Assembly: GCF_002216775.1 (NCBI RefSeq)
Contig: NZ_CP022315.1
Span: 496,001-560,000, forward strand
Direction: 5' to 3'
From: Virgibacillus phasianinus
GTDB lineage: Bacteria > Bacillota > Bacilli > Bacillales > Amphibacillaceae
DNA length: 64,000 nt
A program made the translations under genes and the position numbers. Shown piece by piece: positions 58,182 to 64,000 of this stretch (positions are counted from its first letter, which is position 1; each line of letters begins with the position of its first letter). The notes beneath the pieces were generated by a model. It saw only the letters and a list, made by a program, of their open reading frames with translations. It searched no databases and was not told where the DNA came from.

Positions 58182-59057
58182 TTAAGAACTAACCATTGCC
58201 CCACCGTTCACATGTATGACCTGGCCAGTAACATATGACGAATCATCTGATGCAAGATACACGTATGCCGGCGCCAATTCATATGGCTGACCTGCCCGTT
58301 TCATTGGTACATCTGTGCCCCATGTAGTTCCAATATACTCAGCGGAAAAGCTTGAAGGAATCAGCGGCGTCCAGATTGGACCTGGTGCAACAGCATTAAC
58401 ACGAATCCCTTTACCAACAATATTTTGTGACAATGCCCTGGTAAAACCCACAATCGCACCTTTTGTCGAGGAATAGTCAATCAATTTTTCATTGCCCTCA
58501 TAGGCTACAATGGATGCTGTGTTAACAATTGAACTACCTGCTTCCAGGTATGGCAGTGTAGCTTTTGTCATGTAAAAGAATGCATAAATGTTTGTTAAAA
58601 ATGTAGCATCCCACTGTTCATCTGTAATGTCCAGCAAACTATCCTGTGGGAACTGAACCCCATGATGATTCACTAAGATATCTACTTTGCCAAAATAATG
58701 AAGTGTCTGTTCAACAACATACTGACAGTGTTCTTTACTTCGCAGGTCTCCAACAATTAACAGACATCTTCTACCAAGTTCCTCAATTCTATACTTGGTA
58801 CGGTATGCGTCCCCATTTTCATACTCGTAATAATAAGGAATAACGATATCGGCGCCTTCCTTCGCAAAAGCAATTGCCGTTGCAGCCCCAATACCACTAT
58901 CTCCACCAGTAATAATTGCGACTTTATTCTCAAGTTTCCCAGCACCCTGATAATGCGGATTCTCAATAATCGGTTCCGGTACCATCAGTGACTCAATCCC
59001 GGGCTGTTTATTCTGATGTTGCGGTGGAAAAGGCGCGTCGTAATAATAATAACTCAT
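58182..59057 (-). CDS. SDR family oxidoreductase
   Basis: 291 residues. A 40-residue Pro/Gln/Tyr-rich N-terminal arm precedes the Rossmann domain: TGGDSGIG at residues 50-57, NHHG at 130-133 where most SDRs have NNAG, and the catalytic Ser182, Tyr195 (YSSTK) and Lys199. APGPIWTPLIPS and VTGQVIHVNGG end the domain. The arm and GGDSGIG are typical of the glucose-dehydrogenase-like YhxC/YhxD/GsiB-associated stress SDR group of bacilli. Substrate unknown. It is flanked by hairpin repeat copies. Confidence 0.88.
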   Translation of the reverse strand: MSYYYYDAPFPPQHQNKQPGIESLMVPEPIIENPHYQGAGKLENKVAIITGGDSGIGAATAIAFAKEGADIVIPYYYEYENGDAYRTKYRIEELGRRCLLIVGDLRSKEHCQYVVEQTLHYFGKVDILVNHHGVQFPQDSLLDITDEQWDATFLTNIYAFFYMTKATLPYLEAGSSIVNTASIVAYEGNEKLIDYSSTKGAIVGFTRALSQNIVGKGIRVNAVAPGPIWTPLIPSSFSAEYIGTTWGTDVPMKRAGQPYELAPAYVYLASDDSSYVTGQVIHVNGGAMVSS

Positions 59058-59159
59058 TCAAATTTCCTCCCAGAAAAAATCCATTCCCAGATACTATATT
59101 CTTCAGGCTGGCATTGGTTCATTTGACCGAAGACCTGAAGAGGATCAGATTAAGATGAT

Positions 59160-59325
59160 AGTCAGATATCGGCCATTTCAGGTGTTTATCGGCTGAATTT
59201 TTGATTAATCGGCCGTTTTTGAAGTTTTATCGGCCAAATATTATATTTATCAGCCACTTTTATCATTTTATCGGCCGTTTTTAAAATTTATCGGCCAAAC
59301 TCCGATTATATCCGCCATTCCTAGT
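59160..59325. repeat. Degenerate 20-21-bp periodic array (type TATCGGCC)
   Basis: Eight units share TATCGGCC. The core C falls at 59170, 59190, 59210, 59231, 59251, 59272, 59292 and 59312, so spacing is 20 or 21. Sequence between the cores is AT-rich and varies. The core is the reverse complement of the GGCCGATA type at 39.0 kb. It lies upstream of the SDR start, next to hairpin repeat copy 4; the rest of the gap (59058-59159) shows nothing I recognise. Confidence 0.8.
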
Positions 59326-59331
59326 AGCATT

Positions 59332-59480
59332 AAGAAAAGCGGAAGCGCCCCGTTTAGAAGCGGACGCATAAGCAAGGGACCGTAGAACGCATGGGTTTAG
59401 CGTTCGTAGTGTCCATTGCTTATGACGGCAGCTTCTGGGCGCTAGAGCTAGACAGATTTTCATTTATACTTTCTGATCTG
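59332..59480 (+). repeat. Nested-hairpin intergenic repeat, copy 4
   Basis: Same element as at 7481 with AGCGCCC/GGGCGCT, AGAAGC/GCTTCT, GCATAAGCAAGGGAC/GTGTCCATTGCTTATG and GAACGC/GCGTTC. It begins 6 bases after the 20-bp array and ends just before the terminator of the DUF2179 gene. Confidence 0.85.
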
Positions 59481-59481
59481 T

Positions 59482-59508
59482 AAAAAAAGAGCGGGTCCAA
59501 CCCGCTCT
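59482..59508 (-). terminator. Terminator of the DUF2179 gene
   Basis: On the minus strand AGAGCGGGT and ACCCGCTCT pair perfectly around TTGG, followed by seven T. It touches the stop codon. Confidence 0.9.
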
Positions 59509-60082
59509 ACTCTTTTGGCATCATATTCGCTGAATTATTCTTTTTGCCCAACCTGCCTTTTCGGACCTGCTTAACCCAGAATCCGCCGACAATTTGTTTC
59601 GGCTCGTAGGAGATCGTAAAGGCTTTCGGGTCAATCGTTTTAATGGTTTCATATAGTTTTAATTCATATTTTCTTGGTGTCAGAATTTGCATTGCTAACC
59701 GGTCCCCGTCCATACCATAAGCAAACCAGCTTGTTACACCATATCCTTTGTCACGAAGTTTGCGCGTGAACTCAATGTTTGGATCGGATGAGATTACATT
59801 TACGGTAATGTAGCCGAGCGCTAACTTCTCTTCAATCTTAGAACCAACAATGACACCTATACCGAAGCCAAGTGCATAGGCAATGATGTTCTGAATTTCA
59901 TCTAAGTTATCCAGCACCAAACCTAATCCAATTACATACACAACAATTTCAAACATACTGATAAAGGCCGCAATATACTGACGACCTTTTAGCGTTAAAA
60001 TCATGCGGAGTGTATAGAGTGAAACGTAAACAATGTTAATGATTAGAATAATTGCCACCATTATATAAGCATTTTCAAGCAA
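59507..60082 (-). CDS. yebE: DUF2179/UPF0316 membrane protein (YebE)
   Basis: 191 residues from TTG 60082, chosen for a GGAGGG site 6 bases away. Three N-terminal membrane helices (residues 3-25, 35-55, 62-82) are followed by a cytoplasmic DUF2179 domain ([20 protein letters not shown], then [19 protein letters not shown]). Function unknown; related domains occur in YitT-type proteins and may bind nucleotides. In B. subtilis yebE lies just upstream of the pur operon, the same neighbourhood, which supports the symbol. Confidence 0.85.
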   Translation of the reverse strand: MLENAYIMVAIILIINIVYVSLYTLRMILTLKGRQYIAAFISMFEIVVYVIGLGLVLDNLDEIQNIIAYALGFGIGVIVGSKIEEKLALGYITVNVISSDPNIEFTRKLRDKGYGVTSWFAYGMDGDRLAMQILTPRKYELKLYETIKTIDPKAFTISYEPKQIVGGFWVKQVRKGRLGKKNNSANMMPKE

Positions 60083-60138
60083 AATTAACCCTCCATTACT
60101 TTCTATCATTAATTAAATCTATGAAAACAACTGCTGTA

Positions 60139-60852
60139 TCATGCTTCTTTATTTGGTCCATAGACACGCTTTCCTACAGAGGATTTTTGCCCGCGCAGGC
60201 GTTTATGTAATGTTCGCCTCCAACTTGGTGCTAACAAATGGCAGGAAGCAAGTTCATCAGCCCTGCGGAGATCTTCCTTGTAAAAATGCATTACTTCATT
60301 ACATGCCGCGATTGTCCACTCCGGATATGGTCGTTCTATCAGGTTAAGCGAACCGCCACCTGAAATATAGCCTTCCTTCAGTACACGAAAGTACCATCCA
60401 GTGCGTCCACTGTTTTGAATTTGCAATGCAAGGTCCATCACATGGAACCGGCGTGCAGGCTTCCAGCATGGCTGTCTAGGTTGGGAAACCTGAATAATTG
60501 CCTCCCCAATTTCGAAAGTGTCGCCAATACAAATGGCATATTCATCAACATTGGTAATGACAAAGTTCTCCCCCATTGCGCCTATCCCCATTTGATCGGT
60601 ACCCAGCTTTTTTTGCCAGAAAGGATAATGCGCCGATGGATAGGCGAATACTGCTTTTTCTGGACCACCGTGATTTTTGGTGTCAGCTACTTCATCATTC
60701 TCGATACCTGTTTCGCTTAGCCAACTTTTCCCTTCCGATTCTTTTTTAAACATGCCACTTTCCCATGGTCTGTCCAAAGGATCTGCTGCCCCCGGCTCAC
60801 CCAATCGTTTTACTTTTCCCGTTAAAATTTTCTGTATATATGGAGCAATCAC
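60139..60852 (-). CDS. MOSC domain protein (YiiM-like)
   Basis: About 237 residues. NHGGPEKAVFAYPSAHYPFW and GAMGENFVITNVDEYAICIG are the MOSC core, with the likely molybdenum-ligating Cys in VSQPRQPCWKPARRF. The C-terminal 3-alpha helical domain (YPEWTIAACNEVMHFYKEDL) is the YiiM arrangement. YiiM of E. coli reduces N-hydroxylated compounds with molybdenum cofactor. The start is uncertain: GTG 60852 has a GGGTGG stretch upstream, GTG 60864 would need an earlier site. It is divergent from msrA. Confidence 0.82.
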   Translation of the reverse strand: MIAPYIQKILTGKVKRLGEPGAADPLDRPWESGMFKKESEGKSWLSETGIENDEVADTKNHGGPEKAVFAYPSAHYPFWQKKLGTDQMGIGAMGENFVITNVDEYAICIGDTFEIGEAIIQVSQPRQPCWKPARRFHVMDLALQIQNSGRTGWYFRVLKEGYISGGGSLNLIERPYPEWTIAACNEVMHFYKEDLRRADELASCHLLAPSWRRTLHKRLRGQKSSVGKRVYGPNKEA

Positions 60853-60956
60853 CGTGCCACCCACCCCTTATTTATGATATAGTTGATGAACTTAATTAAT
60901 AGTTACACAAATTATAATTCTCTTCTAAAAAATATACAAATAAGGAATGATCGTTT

Positions 60957-61490
60957 ATGGGGATAGAAAAACAAAAAGCAACTTTTGCTGGCGGGTGTTT
61001 CTGGTGCATGGTAAAGCCATTTGACACATGGGACGGCGTTTATTCGGTAGTTTCCGGTTACACTGGCGGTGATGTGATAAATCCAACATATGAGGAAGTG
61101 AAAACGGGACAAACCGGGCATTACGAAGCCGTCGAAATTACTTTTGACCCGGAAGTAATTGCTTATGAAAAAATCATGTCAATCTTTTGGCAGCAAATTG
61201 ACCCCACTGACGATGGCGGGCAGTTTCAGGATCGCGGTGACTCCTACCGCACGGCAATTTTTTATCATAACGATGCGCAACGAATTGCTGCAGAAACTGC
61301 AAAAACTGAATTAGAGCATAGTGGCAAGTTTAAAAAACCTATAGTTACAAAAATCTTACCAGCTGTAAATTTTTATACAGCGGAAGATTATCACCAGGAC
61401 TTTTATAAAACGAATGAACAAGAATACAAGAAGGACCGCTCAAACTCCGGAAGAGATGAATTTATCGAGAAAGTCTGGAAAAAGGATTAA
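60957..61490 (+). CDS. msrA: Peptide methionine sulfoxide reductase A
   Basis: 177 residues with the catalytic Cys14 in FAGGCFWCM, plus [53 protein letters not shown] and YHQDFYKTN. Cys17 may act as a resolving cysteine. It reduces Met-S-sulfoxide in proteins and free methionine in the cytoplasm. No msrB is fused or adjacent. AAGGA lies 11 bases before the ATG, a somewhat long spacing. Confidence 0.94.
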   Translation: MGIEKQKATFAGGCFWCMVKPFDTWDGVYSVVSGYTGGDVINPTYEEVKTGQTGHYEAVEITFDPEVIAYEKIMSIFWQQIDPTDDGGQFQDRGDSYRTAIFYHNDAQRIAAETAKTELEHSGKFKKPIVTKILPAVNFYTAEDYHQDFYKTNEQEYKKDRSNSGRDEFIEKVWKKD

Positions 61491-61551
61491 TCCTTCTATT
61501 TGCGGCCGGTGTTTAGTATACTAAGTTTTTGATACAAAGGGGGTAAATACC

Positions 61552-62718
61552 TTGACCAAAAACGATTCGCTGCTTCCACTTAAAATGCTTTTGTTCAGTT
61601 TTCATGCCACTAATACGATTATCATTAGTTTCCTGCCATTATATTTGAAACATAAAGGTCTTGATGGAACAGAAATTGGCTGGGTGCTGGCTGTGGGTCC
61701 CCTGGCTTCCATTTTCGCCCAGCCCTTTTGGGGTTACATGAGTGATAAATATAAGACAGTTAAACGGATTCTATTAATCTGTATTATGGGTCTACTTATT
61801 AGCAGTGTCCTTTTCTTTCAAATGAATGGCCTGCTGGCAATCATTCTGATGGGTGCAGTATTTTACTTTTTCACCTCACCAATTGGTGCTTTGGGAGACA
61901 GCCTTGCACAACGGCGCTCGGATGATCTTAGGGTTTCTTTTGGAAGTATTCGAATGTGGGGTTCAATTGGATTTGCTACATCGTCATTAATTGTTGGAGA
62001 AGTTCTTTCATCGATTGGGATCCAATATATGATCTGGCCATACTTGTTTTTCGGCGTTATTGCATTACTGGTAGCGTTCAGGTTAACCGATGTGAAGGTA
62101 GAGTCAGATCCAATCCAGCTAAAGGATGTTAAACAAATCGTTACGAACAAACCATTTATTATCTTCCTTGGCATTATTGTTTTTATCACAATTTCTCACC
62201 GGGCAAATGACAGTTATATCGGATTATACATAGCACAACTCGGTGGCAGTGAGAGCATGATTGGATTAGCATGGTTCGTTGGTGTAGCCAGTGAGGCACT
62301 TGTTTTTGCTTTAGCGGGGAAATGGTTTAGAAAATATCATCCGCTAATTTTCATTATAGCTGCTGGAATAATTTATAGCGGAAGATGGTTTATTTATTCA
62401 GCAATTGACGATCCAATCTATATTATTGCTCTGCAATTTCTGCACGGGGTAACATTTGGCGTCTTTTATTTATCCGCATTCAACTATATTACTAGATTAA
62501 TTCCAAAACTGCTGCAATCAACCGGACATTTGGTATTTTTCGCTGTATTCTTCGGCGTATCCGGTATTGCTGGCTCATTGGTAGGTGGCGCGCTGATTGA
62601 CTCCTTCGGTGGCGGCACACTATATGCAGTAATGGGATGTTTCTCACTAACTGGAACTGTAATACTAACCTTGTATCATTTGCTGCCGTATGGAAAAGCA
62701 ATTAAAAGAGCGCAATAA
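61552..62718 (+). CDS. MFS transporter (LacY/nucleoside-permease-like)
   Basis: 388 residues, twelve membrane helices, TTG start with AAAGGGGG 7 bases away. YLKHKGLDGTEIGWVLAVGP and QPFWGYMSDKYKTVKRILLI carry the MFS loop 2-3 motif (GxxSDKxxxxxR). SFGSIRMWGSIGFATSSLIV and LHGVTFGVFYLSAFNYITRL resemble the MFS_1-like/PPP and nucleoside:H+ symporter branch (YwbF-type). Substrate unknown. It follows msrA after 61 bases and ends at a strong terminator. Confidence 0.85.
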   Translation: MTKNDSLLPLKMLLFSFHATNTIIISFLPLYLKHKGLDGTEIGWVLAVGPLASIFAQPFWGYMSDKYKTVKRILLICIMGLLISSVLFFQMNGLLAIILMGAVFYFFTSPIGALGDSLAQRRSDDLRVSFGSIRMWGSIGFATSSLIVGEVLSSIGIQYMIWPYLFFGVIALLVAFRLTDVKVESDPIQLKDVKQIVTNKPFIIFLGIIVFITISHRANDSYIGLYIAQLGGSESMIGLAWFVGVASEALVFALAGKWFRKYHPLIFIIAAGIIYSGRWFIYSAIDDPIYIIALQFLHGVTFGVFYLSAFNYITRLIPKLLQSTGHLVFFAVFFGVSGIAGSLVGGALIDSFGGGTLYAVMGCFSLTGTVILTLYHLLPYGKAIKRAQ

Positions 62719-62724
62719 GATATT

Positions 62725-62769
62725 AAAACAGCCTGTTTAGCAGTTTAATAGCTCAACAGGCTGTTTTAC
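62725..62769. terminator. Terminator after the MFS gene
   Basis: AAAACAGCCTGTT and AACAGGCTGTTTT form a 13-bp stem around an 18-base loop, with A- and T-rich ends. It lies between converging genes. Confidence 0.88.
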
Positions 62770-62832
62770 ATTGTTTTGTAATGACCACTTATATAATCTC
62801 ACCTTTTACGAGAATCAAGCCGAATAACCCTT

Positions 62833-64000
62833 TTACCCCTGATTCATATTTAAAACAATTACCTTCTCGCGGGTTGCGGACTCAATACTATTACGAATAC
62901 CTTGTACACCTAGACCAGATCCTTTTACGCCAAGAAACGGAAAATGATCTGGCCCTCGTTCCGTTTTGCCATTTATTTGCACCGTACCAGTCTCAAGTTC
63001 ATTGCTAATATGGATTGCCTGTTCAACACTCTTCGTGAAAATACTGGCCTGCAGACCATATTCAGATTCATTGGCTATGGTTACCGCCTCTTCAATATTT
63101 TTGACGCGAATAACTGGTAGAACAGGCCCAAATGGTTCTTTCCATGCAACCTCCATGTCTACCGTTACGTTATCAAGCAACACAGGATAAACAAGGTTTC
63201 CTGCCCGCTTGATTTCGGTTAGGGCAGTTGCACCTTTAACAACAGCATCATCCACCAATTGTTGAACGACATCTGCCGCTTTTCCATTAATTAATGGTGT
63301 TACAACAGCATTGTCTTCAGGTGCACCCACTTTTAATGCATTAACTTTTTCTTTCAATTTATCAACTAAGGCATCCGCCACTTCATCCATCACAAGCACC
63401 CGTTTAATCGCAGTGCACCGCTGGCCGGAATAGGAAAATGCACCAGCGACAATATCTTCAGCCGCTTTTTCAAAATTTGCATCGTTTAATACAATCGCCG
63501 GATCCTTTCCACCTAATTCAAGAATAACCGGGATCATGGATGCCTTCCTGGAAATGGCTTCACCGGTTTCCGTTCCTCCGGTAAAATTGATCATATTGAT
63601 TGATGGGTGGGTTGTTAAATGATCACCAATCTCTGATCCCTTTCCTGTTACAAGATTAACAAGTCCAGCAGGAAGCCCCGCCTTGTCAAGCGCCTTAATC
63701 ATTAACGTCCCGCTTATCGCACCCTGTGTTGCCGGCTTGAAAACAACTGCATTTCCGGCAATTAAAGCAGGGGCAATCTTTGATGCCGACAGGTTGACCG
63801 GATAATTAAAAGGAGAAATAGCAAGAACAACACCAAACGGTTTCCTTTGTACCATCGCCAGCTTGTTGGCACTTCCAGCGTTAAAGTTTCCCCCGTTAAT
63901 CAACTCACCGTGAATTCGTTTCCCTTCTTCGGCAGTATATTTGATAAAATCGGCAGTTCGTACAACCTCTTTTTCCGCTGAAGAATATCCTTTACCGACT
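62833..64000 (-). CDS. gapN: NADP-dependent glyceraldehyde-3-phosphate dehydrogenase (GapN), partial
   Basis: About 389 residues are visible; the N-terminus lies past the window edge, and the frame stays open through 64000. Aldehyde dehydrogenase motifs: AISPFNYPVNLSASKIAPAL (oxyanion Asn), ILELGGKDPAIVLND (general base Glu) and AFSYSGQRCTAIKRVLV with the catalytic Cys. The end GTVQINGKTERGPDHFPFLG then VKGSGLGVQGI is the GapN-specific C-terminal signature. It makes 3-phosphoglycerate and NADPH from glyceraldehyde-3-phosphate without ATP. Confidence 0.88.
   Translation of the reverse strand, partial: VGKGYSSAEKEVVRTADFIKYTAEEGKRIHGELINGGNFNAGSANKLAMVQRKPFGVVLAISPFNYPVNLSASKIAPALIAGNAVVFKPATQGAISGTLMIKALDKAGLPAGLVNLVTGKGSEIGDHLTTHPSINMINFTGGTETGEAISRKASMIPVILELGGKDPAIVLNDANFEKAAEDIVAGAFSYSGQRCTAIKRVLVMDEVADALVDKLKEKVNALKVGAPEDNAVVTPLINGKAADVVQQLVDDAVVKGATALTEIKRAGNLVYPVLLDNVTVDMEVAWKEPFGPVLPVIRVKNIEEAVTIANESEYGLQASIFTKSVEQAIHISNELETGTVQINGKTERGPDHFPFLGVKGSGLGVQGIRNSIESATREKVIVLNMNQG

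Noticed and set aside
59281-59463. 60-codon frame over hairpin repeat copy 4
   Set aside because: It is a frame through the repeat and array; equivalent frames are not kept in the other copies.

Overview
The window is chromosomal DNA from a low-GC, endospore-forming member of the Bacillaceae, probably a halophilic or halotolerant genus close to Oceanobacillus, Virgibacillus or Lentibacillus. The evidence is an alpha/beta-type small acid-soluble spore protein, a LysM/SleB-type spore or cell-wall hydrolase, a BCCT osmolyte carrier, a bacillithiol-type fosB, GGAGG ribosome sites with frequent TTG starts, and a long block that matches Bacillus subtilis gene order (yebE - pur operon - yerA-yerB-yerC - pcrB-pcrA-ligA-camS - gatCAB - dgkB - rlmCD). 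The genus is an inference; the family is firm. I found no rRNA, tRNA, CRISPR array, transposase or phage genes.

Layout. 1-5.6 kb: an accessory cluster of small enzymes on the minus strand (hydrolase, M50-like protease, Nudix, FosB, VOC, metallo-beta-lactamase fold). Five broken genes lie among them: a gutted Nudix gene, a frameshifted GNAT gene, a VOC gene with two nonsense codons, a gutted peptidase E gene and the C-terminal relic of a tyrosyl-tRNA synthetase. 5.7-22.6 kb: mixed housekeeping and stress genes (oligoendopeptidase, D-lactate dehydrogenase type FAD oxidase, secreted alkaline phosphatase with a Pho-box-like site, CsbD, a channel-like protein without a selectivity filter, heme O synthase, SASP, BCCT carrier, threonine aldolase, DUF389, a divergent VWA/HTH pair, a cell-wall hydrolase, a frameshifted dihydrouridine synthase, and an esterase-PadR operon behind a promoter with a palindromic operator). 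22.6-42.5 kb: rlmCD, Uma2, dgkB, gatCAB, a receptor-pheromone quorum-sensing pair of NprR/NprX type, rocA with a cre site, camS, ligA, pcrA, pcrB, yerC, yerB and yerA. 42.6-56.5 kb: the complete purEKBCSQLFMNHD operon, which makes IMP from PRPP. It is controlled by two PurBoxes, a sigma-A promoter and a guanine-class riboswitch with its own terminator. 56.6-64 kb: an NCS2 purine/pyrimidine permease, SDR, DUF2179, MOSC, msrA, MFS and a GapN-type dehydrogenase cut by the window edge.

The most unusual content is outside the genes. (i) A roughly 130-nt nested-hairpin repeat occurs five times plus one half copy. Its four stems carry different but still complementary arms in different copies, which is covariation, and it sits next to stop codons. 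(ii) Three separate intergenic arrays of degenerate 20-21-bp units occur. (iii) A 398-bp element with 9-bp terminal inverted repeats is lodged in the pur leader between the riboswitch terminator and purE. (iv) A two-copy structured element lies just upstream of two unrelated genes.

The best candidate for a new biological system is the receptor/pheromone pair at 29.2-30.6 kb, with a predicted C-terminal signal around SIGNPTF. The hairpin repeat family comes next. Three frameshifts each fit a single missing base beside a 5-base homopolymer, so those calls should be checked against reads before biological conclusions are drawn.
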